From positions 1 through 53,229 of the forward strand of contig NZ_AZGF01000016.1 in the NCBI RefSeq assembly GCF_001434475.1: a stretch of 53,229 bases of DNA, given 5' to 3'. The DNA comes from Paucilactobacillus suebicus DSM 5007 = KCTC 3549. Lineage in GTDB: Bacteria; Bacillota; Bacilli; Lactobacillales; Lactobacillaceae. Made by a program: the position numbers and the translations under genes. The notes under the pieces are model-generated. The model made no database searches. It was not told the DNA's origin and saw only the letters and a list, made by a program, of their open reading frames with translations. Below, one piece after another: positions 27,505-35,970 of the stretch. Each line of letters opens with the position of its first letter. Positions within the stretch are counted from its first letter, which is position 1.

Positions 27505-28830
27505 ATGAAATTCAAGCAATTTATTAGTAGTAGGGGCCCTGTTTTAGCTTTATTTGTGGCATTAATGTATGGTATTTTGGTATTTGCAATTTACTTTACG
27601 GGCTACCACGCAATGCCAAATAATATTGACAAACTAACTGTCACCGTTGTTAATCAAGATAAAAACAGTAAACAGCTAGCTAAACAAATCAAAAAAGCTC
27701 TGCCATACAATCATATCAAGTCAACGACAGATCTAGGCAAGGCCAAACAGCAACTTAACAAACGTAAAACATACTTGATTATCGACATTCCCAAGAACTT
27801 TTCTAAGGATGTGTCGGCTAATAAACAACCTAATTTTAACTTTTATATTAACGAATCCACTCAGACTTCGATCGTATCAGCCATGAAATCAACAGCCACG
27901 ACGTTGGGAAATTCTGTTAATCAAAAGCTCACCATTCAAAAAGGGACATTAATGATCGCCAAGCCTCAACTAGCAAAATTGAGTACAGAATTAAAGCAGG
28001 AACAAGCCACTGCACAAACTAAATTGGCGCAAGAAAAACAAACAATCGCAGCAGCTCCTGCCAACCAACAAGCAGCACTGACTGCTAAACTTAAACAGCA
28101 AACTGGTGCTAGTGAATCCTCTGCAAAGACAGCAGCAACTAACAAGAAAAATCAAATTATTAGCAGTGCCACAAAGGAAGCAACCCCGTTAGCCAATAAT
28201 ATTAAGGTGAAGATTCATCGCGAAAATAAGGTTAAAGAGGGTTTAAACTATTCGCTCGCACCATTTATTGCTAATTTGGCCATTTATCTGGGTGCACTAA
28301 TTGGTACACTCCTACTTTACGGAACCTACGCCAAATTTGCTCCAATAATTGGTAGATTCAAATCTTTCGCCAATCTTGAAATAACAATGGTATTGATTTC
28401 AATTATCGCTTCTGCAATTGTCACTTGGGCAATAACTGCCATGATGGGATTAGGTACAAGTCAATATCTAAATCTATGGTTAACTCACATGCTTATGATT
28501 TTTGCTTCACTTAATTTCAATTCAATTCTGATGTTGTTGATGGGACAAATAGGAAGTTCGATTAATATATTTTTTACCATGCTTCAGGTGGTTGCCGGTG
28601 CAGGAATGATTCCACTCGCCACCATGAATGGATTCTTTAGCGCTATTCACGGACTCATGCCAATGTATTATGGCGTCAGTGCTGATTTCAATGCTATGTA
28701 TGGTGGTACAGGAACTACTTCTCTTTGGACAGGACTAATCATTCTAACAATTTGTATTCTGATTATTAATATTATTATTGTCGCTATCCGTAAACGCCAA
28801 CCAATGTTAGACTTTAGTAAACTAAGCTAA
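27505..28830 (+). CDS. YhgE/Pip-like ABC-2 type membrane protein
   Basis: 441 residues: helix 1 (~12-35), an extracytoplasmic region (~36-250) with a Lys/Gln/Ala-rich coiled part (~155-220), then about five helices to the C-terminus. The early VTVVNQDKNSKQLAKQI and TYLIIDIPKNFSKDV segments match the YhgE/Pip and DUF3533 group of ABC-2-like permeases. It is shorter than typical YhgE proteins, and no ATPase is adjacent. With a TetR regulator 18 nt downstream it resembles a self-regulated stress or drug response unit. Substrate unknown. Start ATG after GTGAGG. Confidence 0.8.
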   Translation: MKFKQFISSRGPVLALFVALMYGILVFAIYFTGYHAMPNNIDKLTVTVVNQDKNSKQLAKQIKKALPYNHIKSTTDLGKAKQQLNKRKTYLIIDIPKNFSKDVSANKQPNFNFYINESTQTSIVSAMKSTATTLGNSVNQKLTIQKGTLMIAKPQLAKLSTELKQEQATAQTKLAQEKQTIAAAPANQQAALTAKLKQQTGASESSAKTAATNKKNQIISSATKEATPLANNIKVKIHRENKVKEGLNYSLAPFIANLAIYLGALIGTLLLYGTYAKFAPIIGRFKSFANLEITMVLISIIASAIVTWAITAMMGLGTSQYLNLWLTHMLMIFASLNFNSILMLLMGQIGSSINIFFTMLQVVAGAGMIPLATMNGFFSAIHGLMPMYYGVSADFNAMYGGTGTTSLWTGLIILTICILIINIIIVAIRKRQPMLDFSKLS

Positions 28831-28848
28831 CCGAAAGGAGTCTGCGCC

Positions 28849-29430
28849 TTGGCAAATAATAACACCACAGAGGAACGCCTTTTAACCGCTTTTTCTGATC
28901 TAGTTTTGAAATACGGTTATCGAGGTACTACTACCAAAAAAATTGCAGATGTGGCCGGCGTTAATGAAAGTACTATTTTCAGACATTTTAAAGATAAGCA
29001 CGGTATTCTTAACGAGCTAGTCAACAAATATTTACAGGACGCTGACCAAGCGGCAAATGATTTCAAACCAATCGGTGATATTGAATTGGATTTAATTCAA
29101 GGAGCCAAAATCTACGAAACATTTACCACGACTCATCGATCCGTCTTCTTAATTGGATTACGTGAATCTTACCAATTTCCAGAAATTGCCGATGCTGTTA
29201 GACAGTTACAACAACGATTCAAAAAAATATTAGTTGATAAGTTCACGGAAATGGCTGAATCTGGCGAGATCAGTTCGACAGTTGATATAAAAAACGAAAC
29301 TGATAACTTTGTGTTAATGATATTTGGCAACGTTGTACTATCATTCGCATACACAGACGCGGAACTATACATCCCCAGCAATCAGTTTCTAGAAAACAAC
29401 GTACGTCTCTTTGCTTCACATCTAAAATAA
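28849..29430 (+). CDS. TetR-family regulator of the YhgE-like operon
   Basis: 193 residues, with the helix-turn-helix in TTKKIADVAGVNESTIFRHFKDKHGIL. It starts at TTG, 8 nt after AAAGGAG, and is the second gene behind the YhgE-like protein. Operon position and the 18-bp operator in the common promoter suggest autorepression relieved by a ligand (inference). Confidence 0.9.
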   Translation: MANNNTTEERLLTAFSDLVLKYGYRGTTTKKIADVAGVNESTIFRHFKDKHGILNELVNKYLQDADQAANDFKPIGDIELDLIQGAKIYETFTTTHRSVFLIGLRESYQFPEIADAVRQLQQRFKKILVDKFTEMAESGEISSTVDIKNETDNFVLMIFGNVVLSFAYTDAELYIPSNQFLENNVRLFASHLK

Positions 29431-29480
29431 TATAAAAAAGCAATCTACCAACCAATTGCAGTTGTTAGATTGCTTTTATA
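29431..29480. terminator. Bidirectional terminator between TetR and map
   Basis: Stem AAAAGCAATCTA/TAGATTGCTTTT, with an A-run at the left and a T-run at the right; it lies between two convergent genes. Confidence 0.85.
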
Positions 29481-29492
29481 TTATTTGAAAGA

Positions 29493-30287
29493 TTATAACA
29501 GATATTTTGCATCATACTCTGGATCCTGACTGGTAAGAATCTTAGGACCATCTTTAGTAATTACAATCGTGTGTTCATACTGTGCACAATCTGATCCATC
29601 AGCAGTCACATAATATTCCCACTCATCATGAGGAACCTGCTTATCAGCTATTTCCCAGCCACCAGTAGTAATCATAGGTTCGATCGTAATAGTCATGCCC
29701 TCTTTGAGACGAAGACCGTGGCCCTTTTCCCCGTACGCGGGGACATCTGGGCGTTCGTGCATCGTTGGTTGGATGCCATGACCAATTAGTTCACGAACGT
29801 CGCCACAATTGTTTTCTTCTTCAGTATAATGTTGAATTGCGTATCCAATGTCACCAAGTCGATTACCAATTACCGCCTGATCGATACCAAGGTATAGCGA
29901 TTTTTTGGTGATATCCATTAACCGTTGACGTTCTGGTGAAATTTCACCAACTGCAAAGGTCCAGCATGAATCACTCATGTATCCTTGCCAGTTTACTACC
30001 GTATCAACAGAAACAATGTCGCCTTCTTTAAGCATTAGACCACGACGAGGTATCGCATGAGCCACCTCATCATTGATAGAAACACAAGTTGCATACTTGT
30101 ATCCTTCAAAGCCCATTTCAGCCGGAATAGCACCATGACTTTCAATATATTCACGGCCAAACTTTTCAATTTCCCAACTGGAAACGCCAGGTTTAATAAT
30201 ATCCTGTAAGCCAACGTGCATGCCAGCTAAAATTGCGCCTGACTTGGCCATACCTTCAATTTCACGTTCTGATTTAAGTGTGATCAT
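29493..30287 (-). CDS. map: Methionine aminopeptidase type I
   Basis: Removes the initiator methionine from nascent proteins. The pita-bread fold metal ligands are visible: D in SVDTVVNWQGYMSDSCW (two Asp), H in GHGIQPTMHE, E in TITIEPMITTGG and E in AQYEHTIVI. At 264 residues it is the expected size for lactobacillar Map. Single gene, convergent with the TetR gene. Confidence 0.95.
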   Translation of the reverse strand: MITLKSEREIEGMAKSGAILAGMHVGLQDIIKPGVSSWEIEKFGREYIESHGAIPAEMGFEGYKYATCVSINDEVAHAIPRRGLMLKEGDIVSVDTVVNWQGYMSDSCWTFAVGEISPERQRLMDITKKSLYLGIDQAVIGNRLGDIGYAIQHYTEEENNCGDVRELIGHGIQPTMHERPDVPAYGEKGHGLRLKEGMTITIEPMITTGGWEIADKQVPHDEWEYYVTADGSDCAQYEHTIVITKDGPKILTSQDPEYDAKYLL

Positions 30288-30551
30288 TTAATTGCATCCC
30301 CATTAAAAATTCATTTCTAAAAAACCAAGGTCAAGTGTATCACAAATGATATGATTGATACAAAAATCGTGCCTTCAATTCAACTACCATATAATTATAC
30401 GTAATATTTCTTGATTATGGAGATTGTCTAATAATATAATAATATTTTGATGAGACAACAATCATATCCGTTGTTACACATGACCGCTAATGTTACTATT
30501 AAGCAGCGATGTAAGCAGTACCATAATATATCTTGGAAGGAACTATGACTT

Positions 30552-30878
30552 ATGATTAACGAATATACAAAAACATATCCGGTAATAATCACAAAGTACG
30601 ATAATAAGCACTATGTTGCCACATCACCCAATATTCTGGGATTAGTTGTTAAGGGAAGTTCTTACACTGAGACGCGTGACGCTTGCGTAAGTGAAATTAA
30701 GTCAATGATCGAAATTCCGAATTTTCCACGTGTTCAAGATACTGTTGATTGGGATCTAGACGAAAATCGAAAAATGGAATTCATAAATATCACGTGGCAA
30801 ATTGAGACGCAACAGTTTGCTAACAATCGCAAAACTGATGTTAATAAACATACTGCGGTGATAGAACTTCAAGAATAG
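30552..30878 (+). CDS. HicB-like protein without a HicA partner
   Basis: 108 residues. The N-terminal half (YPVIITKYDNKHYVATSPNI then LGLVVKGSSYTETRDACVSEI) resembles the partial RNase H fold of HicB antitoxins: a beta-strand pair, a T/S-P-x-I-x-G turn and a helix. There is no C-terminal DNA-binding domain of the usual HTH/RHH type and no HicA toxin on either side, so it is an orphan or has another role. AAGGA precedes the start. Its own terminator follows at 30901. Confidence 0.55.
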   Translation: MINEYTKTYPVIITKYDNKHYVATSPNILGLVVKGSSYTETRDACVSEIKSMIEIPNFPRVQDTVDWDLDENRKMEFINITWQIETQQFANNRKTDVNKHTAVIELQE

Positions 30879-30900
30879 AAATTAATTCGAATTATCCGTA

Positions 30901-30950
30901 ACGACCACAGATTAATTGTGCTCTTAAAAATTGATCTGTGGTCGTTTTTT
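30901..30950 (+). terminator. Terminator of the HicB-like gene
   Basis: Stem ACGACCACAGAT/ATCTGTGGTCGT followed by TTTTTT on the plus strand. Confidence 0.85.
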
Positions 30951-31014
30951 ACTTTAAAGCGTCAGTGTTGGCGCACTTTTGTAGTATGACCTGAATTTTT
31001 GTCAATTTTGTGTT

Positions 31015-31140
31015 GAAATGAACTTCTCCAAGCAGACCTCTCCGCTTAACACACAAAGGCCAATCATCCCAAAACCAGGGATAATTGGCCTTTGTCCGTT
31101 AATGCTCGAGGTCTAAACGCTTGGCTTCGTTCTCTAATCT
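31015..31140. repeat. Palindromic element B1 (first copy of a 126-bp tandem repeat)
   Basis: Basal stem CCAAGC/GCTTGG (31028-31033 with 31119-31124), AAAC bulge (31115-31118), second stem AGACCTC/GAGGTCT, then the distal hairpin CAAAGGCCAAT-ATCCC / GGGAT-ATTGGCCTTTG (31054-31094). It is followed head to tail by copy B2. It lies between convergent genes. Confidence 0.85.
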
Positions 31141-31266
31141 GAAATGAACTACTTCAAGCAGACCTCTCCGCTTAACACACAAATACCAATCATCCCAAAC
31201 CCAGGGATAATTGATCTTTGTCCGTTAATGCTCGAGGTCTAAACGCTTGGTTTCGTTCTCTAATCT
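31141..31266. repeat. Palindromic element B2 (second copy of the 126-bp tandem repeat)
   Basis: Same length as B1, with about ten substitutions and no indels. The lower stems and AAAC bulge (31241-31244) are unchanged (AGACCTC/GAGGTCT, CAAGC/GCTTG). The distal stem has lost pairing at GGCC (now TACC versus GATC), so drift has begun there. Confidence 0.85.
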
Positions 31267-31385
31267 GAAATAAACTACCTGACACAGATGCACAACATAT
31301 AAACAACAAGGGTGACTGACCAAAATTGTCAATCACCCTTGTTGTTTATATGACGGCATCTAACCGTGTCGTTTCGTTCCCTAAT
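31267..31385. repeat. Palindromic element C abutting the lactate oxidase stop codon
   Basis: Basal GACAC/GTGTC, AACC bulge (31362-31365), AGATGC/GCATCT, and a distal 23-24 bp stem (31296-31352; core AACAACAAGGGTGA) with one mismatch. It begins GAAATAAACTAC and ends TTTCGTTCCCTAAT, like B1/B2 (GAAATGAACT ... TTCGTTCTCTAAT). Its end covers the lactate oxidase TAG. Confidence 0.8.
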
Positions 31386-32373
31386 ATTTAATATTCAACA
31401 GCTTTGCATTCTTAATATCAGCAACCGTCTTAGTACCAGCCAACTGCATAATAATCTTTAATTCATCATTTAAGTGATTGAATACAGATTCAACCCCCTT
31501 TGCTCCGCCTAATGCTAATCCGTAAATTACTGGACGGCCCATTGCCACCAGATCAGCACCAGAAGCGATTGCTTTGAAGACGTCGGAACCACGACGTACA
31601 CCAGAATCGAAGATCACTGGTACTTGGTGGTTAACAGCCTTAGCCACATCAGCTAATACATCAAAACTAGCTGGACCACCATTTAGTTGACGACCGCCAT
31701 GATTTGATACATATACACCCGCAGCGGCGGCATAGATTTCACTGATTCCTTTACCTTTACCATCACCCTCGCTAAATTTAGTTAAGTTAGCCATTGGTAT
31801 TGGAAATTGGAAATTATTGATAATATCTGCTTCACGATAGCCATCCACAGTTGCATCAACAGTTAAAATAATTGCCTTAACTCCTGCATTCTTGGCCTCA
31901 TCCAACAAGGATTCATTAAAGGTCCAATCTTTACTCATGTATAACTGGAAAAACTGTGGTGCACCTTCACCAGCAGCGGCAGTATCGGCTATCGAGGTTG
32001 ATGAATAAGTACTTTGTGCCATTAAACCACCAGCAGCTGCAACACCCTTAGCCGTGTCAATCTCGCCTTTAGCATGTGCTAAACCCTGTGCTGCCGTTGG
32101 AGCCATCATGATTGGTGTCTTCAAGTCTAACCCAAACACCTTGGTATCTGTTTGTGGATTTTCAATATTACTCAACGCCTTGGGTACAATTTATTTGTGT
32201 GAAAAGGCACTCCGATTGGCACGTAGCGTCCATTCATCTTCAGAACCACCAGAAATATAACCAAATCCACCGGTTGGAATAATTTCCTTTGCTTCCTTTT
32301 CCAGACCAGGCAAGTTCAAAATATCTAATGCTTTCTCATTTTCATTTTGCTTATATCCGTTTACTACAACCAT
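31381..32373 (-). pseudogene. lctO: L-lactate oxidase-like FMN enzyme gene with a nonsense codon and an internal deletion
   Basis: The frame starts at the ATG at 32373 (8 nt after GGAGG) and reads GYKQNENEKALDILNL...FGYISGGSEDEWTLRANRSAFSHK, then TAA at 32193-32191, then in the same frame IVPKALSNIENPQTDTKVFG and onward to 31381. In lactate oxidases a residue, often Leu or Gln, stands at the TAA; CAA to TAA is the simple explanation. A second lesion is visible: after ISEIYAAAAG the sequence jumps to VYVSNHGGRQL, so about 40 residues are missing, including the segment with the FMN-contacting lysine (VKGI in relatives). The 3' part keeps VFDSGVRRGSDVFKAIASGA. Both lesions make the enzyme inactive. 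Confidence 0.88.
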
Positions 32374-32415
32374 ATCGGTCGCCTCCATAATATTATTTAA
32401 ACACCAATTGCACTC

Positions 32416-32444
32416 ATTTTATCTACTTACAAAAAGTAAGTCAA
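32416..32444 (-). promoter_or_regulatory. lctO promoter with TetR-type operator in the spacer
   Basis: On the minus strand, -35 TTGACT (32444-32439), a 17-nt spacer, -10 TAAAAT (32421-32416). The spacer holds a perfect inverted repeat ACTTAC-N5-GTAAGT (32425-32441). The TetR gene immediately upstream is the likely binder. Confidence 0.7.
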
Positions 32445-32461
32445 TAAAAACGTCTCCTTTC

Positions 32462-33112
32462 TTAATGATTCGTTGCGCTTAATCCCGTCAGCATATACTG
32501 AATTAAATGTTCAACTTCGGCGTCTTCATTCCAAGTCTCGGTTGGAAAAATAATATAATGCTGAATGAAATAACCAGCGATTGTAGAAGCCATAAATCTA
32601 AAAATTTCTGTATTAGACCAGTTCACCATTTCTCCCTGATCTTTTAGTTCATTGATTTCATTAGTTATATCATCAATAAAATAATGTGGCAGTGAACTGA
32701 TTAAATCAAGCTTCATATCATCATTATATATCAATTCACTGACAAATATTTTAAGAACGGAAACGTTTTCAACTAAAAAAGGAATTCTAGAAATTACAAT
32801 CGTACGTAAAAAGTCCTCCAAGTGTGGACAGTCGGAAAGCATCCCCTCACTAGTCATCTCATGCAAAACGTTTGGAATAATGGAATTAATTAATGGTGTG
32901 ATAATGCACATCAATAATCCCTTTTTGCTACCAAATTTGCCGAAAATACTTCCTTCCGAAACTCCGGCAAGTGATGCAATTTCGCTGGTACTAGTATTTG
33001 AATAACCATTCTTTGCAAATAATTCAATTGCAGCGTTAAAAATCAGAGTTTGATTTTTTGTTAGATCCGCTGTTTCTGGTGCACTAGTGTATAAATCACT
33101 AATTGTTTTCAT
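32462..33112 (-). CDS. TetR-family regulator next to lctO
   Basis: About 216 residues with helix-turn-helix STSEIASLAGVSEGSIFGKFGSKKGLL. The ATG at 33112 is 7 nt after AGAGG and is preferred over 33133. It lies upstream of the lctO pseudogene on the same strand, with a TetR-type inverted repeat in the lctO promoter between them, so it probably represses lctO. The regulator frame is intact although its target is broken. Confidence 0.88.
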   Translation of the reverse strand: MKTISDLYTSAPETADLTKNQTLIFNAAIELFAKNGYSNTSTSEIASLAGVSEGSIFGKFGSKKGLLMCIITPLINSIIPNVLHEMTSEGMLSDCPHLEDFLRTIVISRIPFLVENVSVLKIFVSELIYNDDMKLDLISSLPHYFIDDITNEINELKDQGEMVNWSNTEIFRFMASTIAGYFIQHYIIFPTETWNEDAEVEHLIQYMLTGLSATNH

Positions 33113-33179
33113 CAAATGGCCTCTTTTTATCAATTTCAGTTAATTCTACTACAAATTAGTGAAGTATATAAAACGTATT

Positions 33180-33746
33180 TCAGTATTGATTTTGATATTT
33201 TTTAACACCATCGTTATCTGCATTTTGAACTTCTCTGATCATTTCAACAATTTTAATAATATCCTTGTCAGATGGTATCTTACTGTACTTAATCATAAAA
33301 TCTACAGTTGCGTTAATCAAAGACATATAGACCTCATGATTGAACTCAGAAACATGTTTACGGCTGACAACTTGGATAAAGTCCATCATTCGTTCTTCAA
33401 TTTCCTGATTTAGATCATCCGATGCAGACTGGACCTCATGCAGCACAATGATCTCTCTGTAGTGTGCAGTCAGATAATTACACATGATCATTAATACTTC
33501 GTTTCGATCATGATGAGTAAGACTAGTATCTTTATAAAATTTAGTAGTTTTAACAAAGAAATCAGATGCGACTTGGTGTGCTAAATCAAACTTGTCCAAA
33601 TAATGCAGATAGAATGTTTGTCGGTTAATAAATGCTTGCTTAGTAATTTCGCTCACGGTAACGTGGTCCATTCCCCGTGAGAGTGTCAGGTCGATAAATG
33701 CCTTTTTAATTGAATCAACACTTCTTTTGCTTCTCAAATCAGTCAT
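33180..33746 (-). CDS. TetR-family regulator
   Basis: About 188 residues, helix-turn-helix HVTVSEITKQAFINRQTFYLHYLDKFDL, same subgroup as the regulator at 24787. Start ATG at 33746, 7 nt after AGAGGG. Upstream (33790-33850) are dyads ACTATATATAGT and GTGAGTGGTCAC, possible autoregulatory sites. No obvious target gene; YaaA is divergent. Confidence 0.85.
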   Translation of the reverse strand: MTDLRSKRSVDSIKKAFIDLTLSRGMDHVTVSEITKQAFINRQTFYLHYLDKFDLAHQVASDFFVKTTKFYKDTSLTHHDRNEVLMIMCNYLTAHYREIIVLHEVQSASDDLNQEIEERMMDFIQVVSRKHVSEFNHEVYMSLINATVDFMIKYSKIPSDKDIIKIVEMIREVQNADNDGVKKYQNQY

Positions 33747-33985
33747 ATCATTACCCTCTTTTGGTTGAAATACTACCATCCACCCTACTGTTCCGTAGTT
33801 ATTTATTGCATATAGTGTTTACTATATATAGTGAGTGGTCACTTCACTTTGACTTCATTATATCTAGATAATTAATTTAATCAAGGACAATTCACAATTT
33901 TATGTCACAACTGAACATTATCGTCAGACTCAGTGCCATTCATGATAAGATGACATCAAATACATCAATTCAAAGAAGGTACACC

Positions 33986-34732
33986 ATGAAAATCATTATT
34001 GCTCCGGCCAAAAAAATGATCGTTGACACAGATTCATTTTCCACTCAAAGTGAACCCGTTTTTTTAAATCAAACTGATCAGATACTGAACAAGTTACAAT
34101 CATTAACATACACTCGAGCAAAGGAATTATGGCAATGCAGTGATAAGATCGCCCGTCCTAACTATGAATGGCTGAAAAAAATAGATTTAAGAAAAAATCT
34201 AACACCAGCTGTTTTGGCATACTCTGGTATTCAATACCAATACATGGCACCGGATCTGTTCACAGCACCAGCATTAGATTATATTCAGCAAAATTTACGC
34301 ATTTTATCTGGATTCTATGGTATTCTCAAGGCTTTTGATGGAATCGTTCCTTACCGTCTTGAAATGCAATCCAGTCTTAGCATCAATAACACTGTTAATC
34401 TCTATCAATTTTGGCACGATCAAATATACAATGATCTTGACTTTGATAACAACATCGTCGTAAATTTGGCTTCACAAGAATATTCAAAGAGCGTCTCACC
34501 TTTTTTAAAACCCGGTGAGCAACTTATTGATGTCGTATTCGGTAGCCTGGTAGATGGTAAAGTTAAGGTTAAAGCAACCCTGGCAAAGATGGCCCGTGGA
34601 GAAATGATTAGATATATGGCCGAACATCAAGTTAAGGTTTTATCTGAGTTAAAAAAATTTGACCATCCAGATTACAAATTTTCTTCTTCTCTTTCAAACG
34701 ATCAAAAGCTAGTTTTTCTATATCAAAAATAA
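33986..34732 (+). CDS. yaaA: YaaA-family peroxide stress protein
   Basis: 248 residues starting MKIIIAPAKKMIVDTDSF, the typical UPF0246 N-terminus. Other family segments are YSGIQYQYMAPDLF, LRILSGFYGILKAFDGIVPYRLEM and VNLASQEYSKSV. In E. coli, YaaA limits free iron and DNA damage during H2O2 stress and binds DNA. The ATG at 33986 follows AAGAAGG; a frame to 33902 has no support. Confidence 0.92.
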   Translation: MKIIIAPAKKMIVDTDSFSTQSEPVFLNQTDQILNKLQSLTYTRAKELWQCSDKIARPNYEWLKKIDLRKNLTPAVLAYSGIQYQYMAPDLFTAPALDYIQQNLRILSGFYGILKAFDGIVPYRLEMQSSLSINNTVNLYQFWHDQIYNDLDFDNNIVVNLASQEYSKSVSPFLKPGEQLIDVVFGSLVDGKVKVKATLAKMARGEMIRYMAEHQVKVLSELKKFDHPDYKFSSSLSNDQKLVFLYQK

Positions 34733-34790
34733 ATTCCAACAACAGATATTGACTTCTCCATGTGTCAGTATTTTTTGTTCGCTTATTTTT

Positions 34791-34859
34791 AAATAGTAAT
34801 AATTACTATTTACAATGTTGAACAGTTCTTGTATAGTCAAATAGTAATGATTATTATTT
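34791..34859 (+). promoter_or_regulatory. Promoter flanked by two Zur-type boxes
   Basis: Two 21-bp dyads of the Bacillus Zur type: 34791-34811, a perfect palindrome centred on TAGTAATAATTACTA, and 34839-34859, centred on TAGTAATGATTATTA. Between them are -35 TTTACA (34809-34814), a 17-nt spacer and -10 TATAGT (34832-34837). Box 1 overlaps the -35; box 2 lies over the start region. Zinc-bound Zur would block this promoter. Confidence 0.8.
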
Positions 34860-34874
34860 AGGAGTGATTTTTTG

Positions 34875-35774
34875 ATGTTTCGTTTACGTAATGCGTTAGT
34901 CTTTTTGGGTTTATTAGTTTTCAGTTTAGTCATCTTATCCCCGTCGCAGGCCAATGCCGCCGACAATCATAAAATTAAAATTGTGACAAGTACTGATTTT
35001 TATGGTGAAGTTGCGAAGGCAGTTGCTGGTAATCATGGGGATGTAACCTCTATTATTAACAACCCATCGGTGGACCCTCATGATTATGAGCCGACGACAA
35101 AAGTAGCAAGCAAAGTTAGCAAAGCCAATATCATCGTGGAGAACGGATTGAACTACGATCCGTGGATGAGTAAATTAGCCAAAAATGCACATAATGCACA
35201 ACTAATTAACATTGGTGGAACCATTATGCATAAGAATGTGGGAGACAACCCGCACATTTGGTATGAACCCACAACCATGACCAAATACGCCAACTACTTG
35301 GCAGATCAATTAGGCAAGGTTCAACCACAAAATAAACAAGCATTCAAAGAGAATGCCACAAAGTACATTGCCTCGCTCAAGCCTGTTAATGATGAGATCC
35401 GTAAGGTCAAGAAACAGACAACCAAAAGCCAAACTGTGTATGTCAGCGAGCCAGTTTTCGACTATGCAGTTGAATCTTTAGGATACAAAGTTGGTAACCA
35501 CAGTTTCGAAGAAGCGGTAGAAAAAGGTACGGATCCATCCCCGACATCCATTAAGCAGATGCAAAATGGCATTAAAAACCATAAAATTGCTTTTTTTGTT
35601 GATAATAAGCAAGTTAGCAGTAAAACGGTTAAAAATTTTGTTAAACTGGCAAAGCAAAATAATGTTCCGGTACTGAAAGTTACGGAAACCTTACCTGCTC
35701 ACATGAATTATCGTCAGTGGATGCTGTCTCAATATCGCCAATTAAATAAAATTTTAAAAAGTGAATCCAAGTAA
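34875..35774 (+). CDS. Zinc (metal) ABC transporter substrate-binding protein, no lipobox
   Basis: The 299-residue secreted protein of the ZnuA/TroA cluster A-I family has metal ligands suggested by DPHDYEP (His), GDNPHIWYEP (His), and D/E and H residues near YRQWMLSQY. The signal peptide (LVFLGLLVFSLVILSPSQANA) ends ANA-AD, a signal peptidase I site; the LxxC lipobox usual for Gram-positive binding proteins is absent. No permease or ATPase gene is adjacent. The ATG at 34875 is 10 nt from AGGAG; a TTG one codon earlier is at 7 nt and is equally possible. The double Zur-box promoter points to zinc. Confidence 0.88.
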   Translation: MFRLRNALVFLGLLVFSLVILSPSQANAADNHKIKIVTSTDFYGEVAKAVAGNHGDVTSIINNPSVDPHDYEPTTKVASKVSKANIIVENGLNYDPWMSKLAKNAHNAQLINIGGTIMHKNVGDNPHIWYEPTTMTKYANYLADQLGKVQPQNKQAFKENATKYIASLKPVNDEIRKVKKQTTKSQTVYVSEPVFDYAVESLGYKVGNHSFEEAVEKGTDPSPTSIKQMQNGIKNHKIAFFVDNKQVSSKTVKNFVKLAKQNNVPVLKVTETLPAHMNYRQWMLSQYRQLNKILKSESK

Positions 35775-35814
35775 AGCATAGAAAATTCTGTACTAAAACC
35801 ACGCGGTTAACCAT

Positions 35815-35863
35815 AAAAAGCGTAGCAGATGGAAATCAATTTCTTCATCTGCCACGCTTTTTT
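35815..35863 (+). terminator. Terminator of the zinc-binding protein gene
   Basis: Stem AAAAAGCGTaGCAGATG/CATCTGCcACGCTTTTTT with a T-run; about 40 nt after the stop. Confidence 0.85.
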
Positions 35864-35937
35864 CATTACTACATTTGGTGAATCATTAAAATTTATACTA
35901 TCACGTGCACCTAAAACTAATACTAGTTCATGTAATG

Positions 35938-35970
35938 ATTGTTGCAATGGAAACAAAACATTGATATTCT
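35938..35970 (+). promoter_or_regulatory. marR promoter with shared operator motif (site 1)
   Basis: -35 TTGCAA (35942-35947), a 17-nt spacer, -10 TATTCT (35965-35970). The motif ATTGTTGCAATGGAAACAAA (35938-35957) covers the -35. A near-identical motif covers the start site of the acetyltransferase gene at 36595. Confidence 0.6.

Noticed and set aside
31015-31385. Tandem palindromes considered as a CRISPR array
   Set aside because: There are no unique spacers between short identical repeats and no cas genes; units are long palindromes placed head to tail.
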